Shown here: in pieces, positions 24,623-32,442 of the stretch
Numbering within the stretch: the stretch's first letter is position 1
Layout: every line of letters starts with the position of its first letter
Source of the DNA: CAMLFJ01 sp035524955
GTDB lineage: Bacteria > Methylomirabilota > Methylomirabilia > Rokubacteriales > CSP1-6
Assembly (NCBI GenBank): GCA_035524955.1
Contig: DATLFG010000006.1
Coordinates: forward strand, 1 to 64,000
Direction of reading: 5' to 3'
DNA: 64,000 nt
The notes under the pieces: model-generated
The model's input: the letters and a program-made list of their open reading frames with translations, nothing else
What the model was told of the DNA's origin: nothing
Database searches by the model: none
Position numbers and translations under genes: made by a program

Positions 24623-26053
24623 GTGCTCGACCTCGTGATCCGCAACGGGCAGGTCATCACGCCGCAGGGTGTCGGACTCTGGGACGTGGGCGTGCGGGGG
24701 GAGCAGATCGCGGTGATCGGCGCGCCCGGCACGCTCCCCAGCGAGGGCGCCCGCGTCATCGACGCGGCGGGCCAGATCGTCTCTCCCGGCGGGGTCGAGC
24801 CTCACGCGCACCTGGCCCACGCGATCATGTCGCATCCCGAGGAGCCGGCGATCACCCTGGGCCCCGAGGACGACACGAGGGGCATGGCGTGCGGCGGTAC
24901 CACCACCCACATCGATTTCGCCTACGTGCGTCCGGGGAACGACGTTCAACCGGCGATCGAGCAGCGCGCGGCGCGGTGGAAGGGCAACTCCTACGTGGAC
25001 TACGCGTTCCATGTCACGCTCGCGGGGGCGCTGCCGATCCGCGTCTTCGACCAGATCGGGGAGGCGGTCCAGGCGGGGTACCCGAGCTTCAAGGTCTTCA
25101 CCACCAACGTGCTGCCGCCCCATCCCAAGCGCGCGGGCAACCGCATCGACTTCGGCCGCATCCACTTCGCCATGGAGAAGGTCGCGAAGGCCGGCGGCAT
25201 CATGGTCGTGCACGGCGAGGACGAGGATCTCGTCCAGTTCAACTACGAGCGCTTCCGCGAGGAAGGGCGCATGGAAGGCAGCAACCTCCATCTCGTCCAC
25301 ACCAAGCTCTCCGAGCTGCTCGCGTTCCGGCGGACGACCGCGCTCGCCAGGGCGAGCGGGGCCGGCGTCTACTTCGTCCACGTCTCCGCGCGCGAGGGCG
25401 TCGAGGCGATCGCGGAGGCCCGGTCGCAGGGGCTGCCGGTCTACGGCGAGACGCTGCACCAGTACGCCTGCTTCAGCGCCGAGTACTACAAGACCCCACG
25501 CGGGTTCTGCTCGCACACCTACCCGTCGCTCAAGTTCCCGGAGGACCAGCAGGCGCTCTGGGACGGCCTCGTGCGGGACGGGCTCTCCACGCTGGCCACC
25601 GACGAGTACCCGACGAGCCTCGAGCTCAAGCTCAAGGGCCGCACCATCGAGGACGTGACCGGCGGCAACGTGGGCGCGGAGGCGCGCATCGGGATCGGCT
25701 ACACCGAGGGCGTGGTCAAGCGCGGCATGTCCCTCACGCGGTTCGCCGACGTGACCGCCACCAATGCCGCGCGGATCCTCGGGCTCTATCCGAAGAAGGG
25801 CGTCATCGCCCCCGGCAGCGACGCCGACCTGGTCCTGATCGACCCCACGATTCGCAAGACGCTCACCCGGGACGATTTCCACGTGACGGACTACAGCCCC
25901 TGGGAGGGCTGGGCGGTGTCGGGATGGCCCGTCATGACCCTGCTCCGCGGCAAGGTCATCGCGGAGCGCGGCCGGCTCCTCGGCAGCCCGAGCGACGGCC
26001 AGGCGGTGTCGCGGCGGATCGACCCGGCCGTGCTTCGCCGCCCGGCCTGCTAG
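24623..26053 (+). CDS. Dihydropyrimidinase/hydantoinase-type amidohydrolase
   Basis: A 476-residue metal-dependent amidohydrolase. The ligands of the binuclear centre are visible: HxH in GGVEPHAHLAHAI, the lysine expected to be carboxylated in SFKVFTTN, His in MVVHGEDED, His in VYFVHVSAREG and Asp in LSTLATDEYP. Family members open cyclic amide rings (dihydropyrimidines, hydantoins) or related substrates. The usual PGGID before HxH is PGGVE here, so it may not be a standard dihydropyrimidinase. It starts with GTG directly behind a promoter (leaderless). The isochorismatase that follows could act on its amide products. Confidence 0.85.
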   Translation: MLDLVIRNGQVITPQGVGLWDVGVRGEQIAVIGAPGTLPSEGARVIDAAGQIVSPGGVEPHAHLAHAIMSHPEEPAITLGPEDDTRGMACGGTTTHIDFAYVRPGNDVQPAIEQRAARWKGNSYVDYAFHVTLAGALPIRVFDQIGEAVQAGYPSFKVFTTNVLPPHPKRAGNRIDFGRIHFAMEKVAKAGGIMVVHGEDEDLVQFNYERFREEGRMEGSNLHLVHTKLSELLAFRRTTALARASGAGVYFVHVSAREGVEAIAEARSQGLPVYGETLHQYACFSAEYYKTPRGFCSHTYPSLKFPEDQQALWDGLVRDGLSTLATDEYPTSLELKLKGRTIEDVTGGNVGAEARIGIGYTEGVVKRGMSLTRFADVTATNAARILGLYPKKGVIAPGSDADLVLIDPTIRKTLTRDDFHVTDYSPWEGWAVSGWPVMTLLRGKVIAERGRLLGSPSDGQAVSRRIDPAVLRRPAC

Positions 26054-26063
26054 CCGCCCCGCC

Positions 26064-26945
26064 ATGTCCAACCTCGGTGCGAGTCCCTCACCCCGACCCT
26101 CTCCCCAGGGGGGAGAGGGGGCCGCCTCCGGCAGCGGGTCGCCAGACTTGATATCCGCTCCCGTCGCCTCCGGCAGCGGCTCGCCCGACTTGGTATCCGC
26201 TCCCGTCGCCTCCGGCTCCGGCTCACCCGACTTGATATCCGCTCCCCTCGCCTCCGGCTCCGGCTCGCCCGACTATGCGCAGCAGTTCAATCCCGGGTTC
26301 CGGCTCGATCCGGCCAGGGTGGCGCTGGTGGTGGTGGACATGCAGTACGCGAGCGGCTCGCGCCACGAGGGCCTGGGCCGGCTCCTGAAGGACCAGGGGC
26401 GCGAGGGGCAGGGCACGGAGCGCTTCGACCGCATCGAGACCGTGCTCGTGCCCACGATCCGATCGCTGCTCGCCGCATTCCGCGAGCGAAGCCTGCGGGT
26501 AATCTTCCTCACGGTAGGCTCGGAGCTCCCCGACTACAGCGACCTGCCGCCCCACATGCGGCCGATGGCGCAAGCGGTGGGCAATACGCGGGGCCGGCGG
26601 GAGCACGAGATCCTGGACGCGCTGGCCCCCCGGCCGGACGAGCCCGTCCTCAACAAGACCACGATGAGCGCGTTCCACTCCTCGGGGTTCGAGCGGCTCG
26701 TCCGCGCCTGGGGCGTGGAGCAACTCGTCTTCACCGGCGTGTCCACCAACTCGTGCGTCGAAGGCACCGCGCGGGACGCAACCGACCGCGGCTTCCGGTG
26801 CTTGCTCGTGGAGGACGGCTGCGGCGCCGCGAGCCGGCAGCTGCACGAGGCCGCGTGCCGGAACTTCCAGCGGCTGCTCGGGCGGGTGGACTCGAGCGCC
26901 CGGGTGATCGCGGAGCTGGACGCCGCCCGCGTTCCCGCGCGCTGA
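26064..26945 (+). CDS. Isochorismatase-family hydrolase with repeat-derived N-terminus
   Basis: The conserved part, from about residue 75 to 290, is a cysteine hydrolase with Asp in VALVVVDMQYAS, Lys in PVLNKTTMSAFHSS and Cys in GVSTNSCVEGTARDA. N-carbamoyl or ureido amides are typical substrates. The first 70 residues are unusual: residues 6-20 are the translation of a REP-like palindrome (SPSPRPSPQGGEG), then a 14-residue unit ASGSGSPDLISAPV is repeated three and a half times. No ATG or GTG exists between the repeats and the conserved core, so either the repeats are translated or a TTG within them is used. It follows the amidohydrolase by 10 bases. Confidence 0.8.
   Translation: MSNLGASPSPRPSPQGGEGAASGSGSPDLISAPVASGSGSPDLVSAPVASGSGSPDLISAPLASGSGSPDYAQQFNPGFRLDPARVALVVVDMQYASGSRHEGLGRLLKDQGREGQGTERFDRIETVLVPTIRSLLAAFRERSLRVIFLTVGSELPDYSDLPPHMRPMAQAVGNTRGRREHEILDALAPRPDEPVLNKTTMSAFHSSGFERLVRAWGVEQLVFTGVSTNSCVEGTARDATDRGFRCLLVEDGCGAASRQLHEAACRNFQRLLGRVDSSARVIAELDAARVPAR
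26085..26120. repeat. REP-like palindrome inside an ORF
   Basis: CCCTCACCCCGA then a 10-bp stem CCCTCTCCCC/GGGGAGAGGG (26097-26106 with 26110-26119) around a 3-base loop. It belongs to the same family as 16385-16467 and 37019-37037, but lies within the 5' end of the isochorismatase frame. Confidence 0.85.
26124..26274 (+). repeat. 42-bp in-frame tandem repeat, 3.6 copies
   Basis: Units at 26124-26165, 26166-26207, 26208-26249 and a partial one at 26250-26274. The unit length is a multiple of three and encodes ASGSGSPDLISAPV. Copies differ at a few positions, mostly silent or conservative. It directly abuts the REP-like palindrome. Confidence 0.92.
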
Positions 26946-26989
26946 GCCGTCGCGCCGCTACCCACCGCCGGGACCGGAGGAGACGAGCG

Positions 26990-27442
26990 ATGCCGGGCAA
27001 GGTGTTCGAGGAGCTCGAGCCGGGCCAGGTCTACCGGCACCAGCCGGGACGCACCATCACCGAGTCGGACAACGTGTTCTTCAGCTGCCTCACGATGAAC
27101 CCGCAGCCGCTGCACGTGGACTTCCACGCGGCCCGGAAGGCGGAGTTCGGCAAGCCGCTGGTCAACAGTCTCCTCACCCTGGGCATCGCGGTCGGCCTGA
27201 GCGTCGGCGAGACCACGCTCGGCACCACCGTGGGCAACCTGGGCTTCGAGAAGGTCGAGTTTCCCAAGCCGGTCTTTCACGGCGACACCATCTACTCGGA
27301 GACCGAGGTCGTGGAGAAGCGGGAGTCGAAGTCACGGCCGCAGTGGGGTATCGTGATCTTCGAGCATCGGGCGCGCAACCAGCACGGCGACGTGGTGATG
27401 ACCTGCCGCCGCGCCGCCATGATGCGGCGGCGGAGCGCCTGA
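26990..27442 (+). CDS. MaoC-family dehydratase/hydratase
   Basis: A 150-residue hot-dog fold protein. It has ITESDNVFFSCLTMNPQPLHVD, which holds the Asp/His catalytic pair of MaoC hydratases, and GFEKVEFPKPVFHGDTIYSE. MaoC proteins add or remove water on enoyl-CoA thioesters. Because the next gene encodes a CitE/malyl-CoA-lyase-like enzyme, a mesaconyl-CoA-hydratase-type reaction is plausible (inference from neighbours). The ATG at 26990 has GGAGG 9 bases upstream. Confidence 0.85.
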   Translation: MPGKVFEELEPGQVYRHQPGRTITESDNVFFSCLTMNPQPLHVDFHAARKAEFGKPLVNSLLTLGIAVGLSVGETTLGTTVGNLGFEKVEFPKPVFHGDTIYSETEVVEKRESKSRPQWGIVIFEHRARNQHGDVVMTCRRAAMMRRRSA

Positions 27443-27450
27443 AGCAGCCC

Positions 27451-28335
27451 ATGCGGCGATCGCTCCACTTCGTGCCCGGCGGGAACGAGAAGATGATCGC
27501 CAAGGCGCTCACCCTGCCTGCCGACGGCCTGATCCTCGACCTGGAGGACGCGGTGACGCCCGATCGCAAGGCGGCCACCCGGCCCATCGTGCGGCGCTGG
27601 CTCGAGACGCTCGACTTTGGCGGTCGCGAGCGCTGGATCCGGATGAATCCCGTCTTCACGGACCACGCGGAGGACGACCTCGCCGAGACCATCGCGGGAC
27701 GCCCCGACGGCTACGTGGTGCCGAAGCCACGACGGGCCGAGGACGTCCGCCGGGTGGCCGCCCTGCTCGACGCGCTCGAGCAGCGCCACCGCGTCCCCTT
27801 CGGCTCCACGCGCCTGGTCCTCATCGCGACCGAGACGCCCGAGGGCCTGCTCAACGTCAAGGAGATCGCGGGCGCCAGCCCCCGCACGGTCGCCGTCTCC
27901 TGGGGCATCGAGGACCTCTCGGCGGCCATGGGGCTGCCCCGGACCCGCGACGAGAACGGCCGCTATCTCGACATCCCGCGCTACGCGCGCGTGATGTGCG
28001 CGGTGGCCGCCGCGGCCGCGGGCGTGGAGGCGCTGGATACGGTCTTCACCGACATCCCGGACCTGGACGGGCTCCGCCGCGAATGCCGGGAAGGGGTCGC
28101 GATGGGCTTCAGCGGCAAGATCTCCATCCACCCGGGCCAGATCGAGGTGATCAACGCCGAGTTCACGCCGTCCAAGATGGACGCGGAGGAGGCGGTCGCC
28201 CTGATCGCCGCCTTCGAGGAGCAGGCCCGGCGCGGAGCCGGGGCCTTCGCCTGGAAGGGACAGATGATGGACATGCCGCACCTCACTCGGGCCCGGAAGA
28301 TCGCCGAGCGAGCCCGGCAGGCGGGGGTGCTCTGA
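27451..28335 (+). CDS. HpcH/HpaI aldolase / CoA-ester lyase (CitE-like)
   Basis: A 294-residue TIM-barrel lyase with RRSLHFVPGGNEKMIAKA, DGLILDLEDAVTPDRK (metal-site Glu/Asp) and GFSGKISIHPGQIEVIN, the signature of citrate lyase beta/malyl-CoA lyase proteins. These cleave malyl-CoA, beta-methylmalyl-CoA or citramalyl-CoA with Mg2+. It starts 9 bases after the MaoC stop, so the two probably act in sequence on a C4-C5 hydroxyacyl-CoA. It ends in a 4-base overlap with the following membrane glycosyltransferase. Confidence 0.87.
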   Translation: MRRSLHFVPGGNEKMIAKALTLPADGLILDLEDAVTPDRKAATRPIVRRWLETLDFGGRERWIRMNPVFTDHAEDDLAETIAGRPDGYVVPKPRRAEDVRRVAALLDALEQRHRVPFGSTRLVLIATETPEGLLNVKEIAGASPRTVAVSWGIEDLSAAMGLPRTRDENGRYLDIPRYARVMCAVAAAAAGVEALDTVFTDIPDLDGLRRECREGVAMGFSGKISIHPGQIEVINAEFTPSKMDAEEAVALIAAFEEQARRGAGAFAWKGQMMDMPHLTRARKIAERARQAGVL

Positions 28336-29927
28336 GCCGCGCCCGGGCGGCGGCGCTCACCGCGCTGCTGCTGATATCGGCCCTCGCGGTGTTCTCCCTG
28401 CCGATCGGCCGCCGGCCGCTCTCCAACCAGGACGAGGCCCGGTTCGCCCTGCTCGCGCGAGAGGCGGTCGAGCATCACCAGTGGCTGCTCCCGCGCGTGC
28501 GGGGGGTCATCTACCTGAACAAGCCGCCGCTCTATTTCTGGACGGTGGCACTCCTGGCCAAGCCGTTCGGCGTCGTCAACGAGGCGACCGCGCCGCTCGC
28601 CTCGCTCCTGTCCGCGCTCGCGACCCTGCTCGCGGTCATCGCCCTCGGCTGCCGGCTCTGGGGCTGCCGCGTCGGGCTCACCGCCGCGCTCGTGCTCGCC
28701 ACCGCGCCATTCTTCTACTTCATGGCGCACCAGGTCTTCTCCGACATGATGCTGACCGCGTGGCTCACGTGGGCGCTGTACTTCCTGATGACCGCGAGGC
28801 TGACGCCCGCTCCGCTTCCGCGACTGGTCGGCTTCTACCTCTGCGTGGCGGGGGCGCTCGCCAGCAAGGGGCCGGCGGCCCTGATGGCGCTGCTCGCCGC
28901 GGTCGCGCTGGTGCTGGCCGAGGACGGCTGGCGGCGCGGCCTCGGGTGGCTGCGCCTGCCGGTGGGGCTCGGCGTCCTCATGCTGGCGAGCCTGCCGTGG
29001 TTCCTGCCCTATCTCCTGCAGACCGAGCGGAGCTACATGGGCGCCGTCGTGGTCGGCCACTACGGCGACTGGTACTTTCGCGAGCAGGCCGGCTCGCGGA
29101 TCGAGTCGCTCCTGGAAAACCTGGGACGGTTCCTCCCGTGGGCGCTCTTCTTGCCGGCCGGCGTGTGGTGGTGGTGGCGCGATCGCGATCCGCACCGCCG
29201 GCCGCTCCTGGTGTGGGCGGTGGTCACCGCGGCGGCGGTCAGCCTCTCCGGCGAGCAACGCGCCCGCTACTTTCTGCCCGTCGTGCCGTCGCTGGCGTTG
29301 CTGGTCGCGGAGCTGCTGGCGCGCGCGCCGCTCGAGCCGTCCCGGTGGGGCCGGCGCGTGCTGCTGGCGTCGTTCGCCGGGCTCGCGGTCCTGACCGTGG
29401 TGGCCGCCGTGAGCCTGCTCCAGTTGCCCCCGGGCGGCGGGACGTTCGTGCCGCCGCCGGGCTGGCCGCGCGGGGTGATCGCGGCGCTCGCGGTGGCCGG
29501 CCCTGCGGCCGCGCTGGGGCTGCTCGCCCTCCGGGGATCGGGCGCTGCCGCCACCGCGGCGCTGGCGCTGGCCCTCGGCGGTATCCTGATCGTCGAGGGA
29601 TGGACCTATCCCCGACGCTACGCCGAGCGCAGCAACATCCGCGGCTTCACCGCGGCGATCGCCGAGCGGCTGCCCCCCGATCCCCGGATCCTCTCGCATC
29701 TCGACGCGGGGCTCGCGTATGACTTCCACCTGCGGCGGCCGGTCCACGAGCTACCCCGCCTGTCCGATCTGGAGGCGCGGCTGGCCGCGCCGGAGCCCGG
29801 GGACGTGGTGCTGATGCGCGAGGAGCGATGGGCGAAGATGCGCGCGGACAACGAAGCCCGCTGGCAGGTGCTGCTGGCCGACCGGGTGGGCCGGGACGAG
29901 ATGGTCCTGCTGGGGCCGCGCCCGTGA
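28332..29927 (+). CDS. ArnT/PMT-like membrane glycosyltransferase
   Basis: About 531 residues with eleven or more hydrophobic segments. The first periplasmic loop has SNQDEARFALLAREAVEHH, the acidic DE(A)R motif of ArnT and other GT-C enzymes, followed by YLNKPPLYFW, also typical. A soluble C-terminal domain (about residues 400-530) follows. Such enzymes transfer a sugar from an undecaprenyl or dolichyl carrier to lipid A, lipids or proteins on the outer face of the inner membrane. No ATG/GTG/TTG fits before the first helix; a CTG at 28332 overlapping the previous stop as CTGA is the likely start, and is unusual. Its stop overlaps the next gene (GTGA). Confidence 0.85.
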   Translation: MSRARAAALTALLLISALAVFSLPIGRRPLSNQDEARFALLAREAVEHHQWLLPRVRGVIYLNKPPLYFWTVALLAKPFGVVNEATAPLASLLSALATLLAVIALGCRLWGCRVGLTAALVLATAPFFYFMAHQVFSDMMLTAWLTWALYFLMTARLTPAPLPRLVGFYLCVAGALASKGPAALMALLAAVALVLAEDGWRRGLGWLRLPVGLGVLMLASLPWFLPYLLQTERSYMGAVVVGHYGDWYFREQAGSRIESLLENLGRFLPWALFLPAGVWWWWRDRDPHRRPLLVWAVVTAAAVSLSGEQRARYFLPVVPSLALLVAELLARAPLEPSRWGRRVLLASFAGLAVLTVVAAVSLLQLPPGGGTFVPPPGWPRGVIAALAVAGPAAALGLLALRGSGAAATAALALALGGILIVEGWTYPRRYAERSNIRGFTAAIAERLPPDPRILSHLDAGLAYDFHLRRPVHELPRLSDLEARLAAPEPGDVVLMREERWAKMRADNEARWQVLLADRVGRDEMVLLGPRP

Positions 29928-30646
29928 GCGGGGCCCCACCGGAGCTGTCGGTGCTGCTGCCCGCCTTCAACGAGGCCGAGAGCCTGCCCCAGCTCTGGTC
30001 CGAGCTCGGTCCGGTGCTTGACGCGCTCGGGCGGCCCGCCGAGGTCATCATCGTCGACGACGGGAGCACCGACACCACCCCCGCGGTCGCGCGGGCCCTC
30101 CGCGCGCGCGACGCGCGCGTGCGCCTGCTGCGCCTGGCCGGCAACGGTGGGCTCTCGGCGGCGCTGGATGCCGGCTTCGCGCGGGCGCGCGGCCGCATCG
30201 TGGTCACCATGGACAGCGACCTGCAGAACGACCCGCGGGACATTCCGCGCCTGCTCGCGCACCTCGACGGCTACGATGCGGTGACCGGCTGGCGCCAGCG
30301 GCGGGACGATCCCTGGCTCAAGCGCGTCTCGTCGCGCGTCGCCAACGCGGTGCGGAACGCGATCACCCGGGAGGACGTGCACGACAGCGCCTGCACGCTG
30401 CGGGTGATGCGGCGGGGCTGCCTCGAGTGCCTGCCGCGCTTCCGGGGCTTCCACCGCTTCGTGCCGACGCTGCTGCGGATGGCGGGCTGCCGCGTGCTCG
30501 AGCTGCCGGTGGGCCATCGGGCGCGGCGGTTCGGCGTGTCGCACTACGGTATCCGGAACCGGGCGTTCGTCGCGTTCGAGGATCTGCTCGCGGTGCGGTG
30601 GATGCAGTCGCGTCGCCTTCGCTACGACGCTTCCGAGGAACCCTAG
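29924..30646 (+). CDS. Glycosyltransferase family 2 (polyprenyl-phosphate sugar synthase-like)
   Basis: A 240-residue GT-A enzyme: ELSVLLPAFNEAESLPQLW, nucleotide-binding IIVDDGSTDTTP, and metal-binding VVTMDSDLQNDPRDIP. The DxD (DSD) and the DLQNDP wording match dolichyl/undecaprenyl-phosphate mannose or glucose synthases such as DPM1 and ArnC. These make the lipid-linked sugar that an ArnT/PMT-like enzyme then uses, which is what the overlapping upstream gene encodes. There is no membrane anchor at the C-terminus. The GTG start overlaps the preceding stop by four bases. Confidence 0.88.
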   Translation: MSGAPPELSVLLPAFNEAESLPQLWSELGPVLDALGRPAEVIIVDDGSTDTTPAVARALRARDARVRLLRLAGNGGLSAALDAGFARARGRIVVTMDSDLQNDPRDIPRLLAHLDGYDAVTGWRQRRDDPWLKRVSSRVANAVRNAITREDVHDSACTLRVMRRGCLECLPRFRGFHRFVPTLLRMAGCRVLELPVGHRARRFGVSHYGIRNRAFVAFEDLLAVRWMQSRRLRYDASEEP

Positions 30647-30657
30647 GCCCTACGGGC

Positions 30658-30811
30658 GGCGCGGGCGGGGGCGGCGGGGGGCTCCCGGGGACACGCTGAG
30701 TCGCGGGCCGGTTGCGCCGTCTCGATCGGGCCACGAGAGGGGTCGGGTGTGGCTTCGACAACGCGCAGAAGACACGGTCCCCGGGAGCCCCCCGCCGCCC
30801 CCGCCCGCGCC
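30658..30811. repeat. 35-bp perfect inverted repeat with 84-bp spacer
   Basis: The arm at 30658-30692 is the exact reverse complement of 30777-30811. Both arms are almost pure G/C. The 84-base spacer has no gene. It lies between the convergent GT2 and beta-hydroxyacid dehydrogenase genes, so it could act as a bidirectional terminator, or be a small non-autonomous mobile element or its footprint. Confidence 0.92.
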
Positions 30812-30863
30812 TATGACGTCCGGTCGACCCTTCCGCACATGGTGGCGGGCCCGGTCTTCGAGC

Positions 30864-31760
30864 TCACAGTTTCCTGCTGGGGGGGAGGTTGCTCATGCGG
30901 GCGATGACGTCGAAGACGACGGCGAAGTCGTAGTGGGCGAGGCCGAGGCCCTTGGCGGCGGTCATGAACTCGTGGGTGAGGGCCACGCTGGGCAGCGTGA
31001 CGCCGGAGGCGCGGGCCATGTCGAGGGCGAGGCGCAGGTCCTTCTGGATCATGTCCACGTCGAACCAGGCTTGCTCCGGCATGCCGAGGACGAAGGGGCC
31101 GCGGTACTTCACCATCGGGGAGGCCACGACGCTTTTCAGCAGGACCTCGACCGCGCGCGCGCGGTCGATCCCGGCTTTCTCGGCCAGCAGGACCGCTTCC
31201 GAGAAGGCGAGCATCTGGACCGCGAGGCCCTGGTTGACCGCGATCTTCATGCTCTTGGCGAGCCCCACCGCGCCGACGTGGGTGATGGTGGGGCCGACGG
31301 CCTCGAGGTAGGGCCGGACGCGCTCGAGGACGGCCCGGTCGCCGCCGACCATGAACGAGAGCTGGCCCGCGTCCAGCGTGGCGGGGCTGCCGGACACCGG
31401 CGCGTCGAGGAGCGCCCCGCCGCGCGCCGCGACCGCGCCGGCGAGCCGCTCGATCACCGCCGGGCTCACCGTGCTCATCTCGATGAGGATGGTGTCGCGG
31501 CGCCAGCCCGCCAGCAGGCCGTCGGGCGGCTGCGTCACCGCCTCGAGCGCGGCGTCGTCGGTCACCATGGTGAAGACCGCGCCCGCGCGTTCCGCGACGT
31601 CGCGCGGCGAGGCGGCGAGCGTCATGCCGGCCCGGACGAGATCGGCCGCCTTGGCGGCGGTGCGGTTGTAGCCGCACACCGTGTAGCCGGCGTCGAGCAG
31701 GCGCCGGGCCATGCGGCCGCCCATCGCTCCCAGCCCGACGAAGCCGAGGGTGGTCGTCAT
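30864..31760 (-). CDS. 3-hydroxyisobutyrate dehydrogenase-family oxidoreductase
   Basis: A 298-residue beta-hydroxyacid dehydrogenase: NAD(P) motif GFVGLGAMGGRMARRL at residues 6-21, the substrate-binding DAPVSGSPATLDAGQL, and the catalytic lysine in VGLAKSMKIAVNQ. The family oxidises 3-hydroxyisobutyrate, glycerate, 6-phosphogluconate or similar acids, or reduces semialdehydes. Asn-Arg-Thr after the second strand (GYNRTAAK) suggests NADP preference. It starts within the end of the RidA gene (ATGA overlap), so the two are a minus-strand operon. Confidence 0.88.
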   Translation of the reverse strand: MTTTLGFVGLGAMGGRMARRLLDAGYTVCGYNRTAAKAADLVRAGMTLAASPRDVAERAGAVFTMVTDDAALEAVTQPPDGLLAGWRRDTILIEMSTVSPAVIERLAGAVAARGGALLDAPVSGSPATLDAGQLSFMVGGDRAVLERVRPYLEAVGPTITHVGAVGLAKSMKIAVNQGLAVQMLAFSEAVLLAEKAGIDRARAVEVLLKSVVASPMVKYRGPFVLGMPEQAWFDVDMIQKDLRLALDMARASGVTLPSVALTHEFMTAAKGLGLAHYDFAVVFDVIARMSNLPPSRKL

Positions 31761-32356
31761 TGCGGCCGCGGGGGCTTCTTGCGTGGTGGTTTCCGGCGTG
31801 GTGGCTTCCGACGTGCTGGCTTCCGTTTACTTCTTGTAGGCTCTTTTTGTATTCGCTCGGCTCGCCTTTGGCTGCGCCTCGCCCGGCCACTGCGCCTCGC
31901 CGGGCCACTGCTGCGGGCATCCCGCGCGGCTGCGTCGTCCGTTACCGCGACTACGCTGATCTCGACCTTGCAGTTGGCGTGGGTGGCCAGCCGGGAGACC
32001 TCGACCGTGGTGGTGGTGGGGCGGTGCGCTCCCAGCGAGGCGGCCCAGACCGCGTTGAGATCGTCCTGCTCGGCGACGTCGGTCAGATAGCGCGTGGCCG
32101 ATACGACGTCGGCCAGCGTGCAGCCGGCCGCGGCCAGGGTGGTCTTGAGGTTCTCCATCAGGAGCACGGCCTGCTCCCGCATGCGGGGAGGCAGGTCGAA
32201 CTCCTCCTCGCGGTGGGGATGGCTGTGGTAGACCGGGGCCGCGGTGAGGCCGGAGAGGAACAGCAGGCTCCCGCGCCGCACCAGGAGCGCCGGGGCGTAC
32301 GGCATCTCCACGTGGCGCTTGTCCGGGTGGTGCACCGCGCGGACGTCCCTGGCCAT
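31757..32356 (-). CDS. RidA-family protein with basic low-complexity tail
   Basis: Residues 1-145 are a Rid/YjgF domain (PALLVRRGSLLFLSGLTA, QAVLLMENLKTTLAAAG, VSATRYLTD, VEISVVAV). RidA hydrolyses reactive enamine/imine intermediates; the Arg that anchors substrates in RidA is not obvious here, so the activity may differ. Residues 146-199 are a tail rich in Arg, Lys and Pro ending in repeats of RKPPR type, encoded by a 15-bp tandem repeat. Such tails resemble bacterial histone-like or AlgP proteins and may bind nucleic acid or polyphosphate. It is the first gene of an operon with the dehydrogenase. Confidence 0.82.
   Translation of the reverse strand: MARDVRAVHHPDKRHVEMPYAPALLVRRGSLLFLSGLTAAPVYHSHPHREEEFDLPPRMREQAVLLMENLKTTLAAAGCTLADVVSATRYLTDVAEQDDLNAVWAASLGAHRPTTTTVEVSRLATHANCKVEISVVAVTDDAAARDARSSGPARRSGRARRSQRRAERIQKEPTRSKRKPARRKPPRRKPPRKKPPRPQ
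31782..31826 (-). repeat. 15-bp tandem repeat encoding the RidA tail
   Basis: Three 15-base units of the form CGTGSTGGYTTCCGN (plus-strand reading), each giving five residues of the K-P-P/A-R-R type in the RidA frame. The unit length keeps the frame, so copy-number change lengthens or shortens the basic tail. Confidence 0.8.
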
Positions 32357-32413
32357 GACAGGGCATGATTGCGGCTCACCCGCCCGGCGTCAAGCGCCAA
32401 GCGCATCGGGATC

Positions 32414-32442
32414 TTGACACTCGAGGGCATGTTTGCTAGAAG
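32414..32442 (+). promoter_or_regulatory. Promoter-like sequence before the livG remnant
   Basis: A perfect TTGACA (32414-32419) with TAGAAG (32437-32442) at a 17-base spacing. It points into the broken livG, and could now drive the membrane glycosyltransferase and methyltransferase genes downstream. Confidence 0.5.

Noticed and set aside
28332..29927. GTG at 28389 as start of the ArnT-like gene
   Set aside because: It would remove half of the first membrane helix; the overlapping CTG fits the local pattern of coupled genes better.
30363..30838. Frames with poly-proline (GSPPPPPPAP) on both strands
   Set aside because: They are translations of the 35-bp G/C inverted repeat, not genes.
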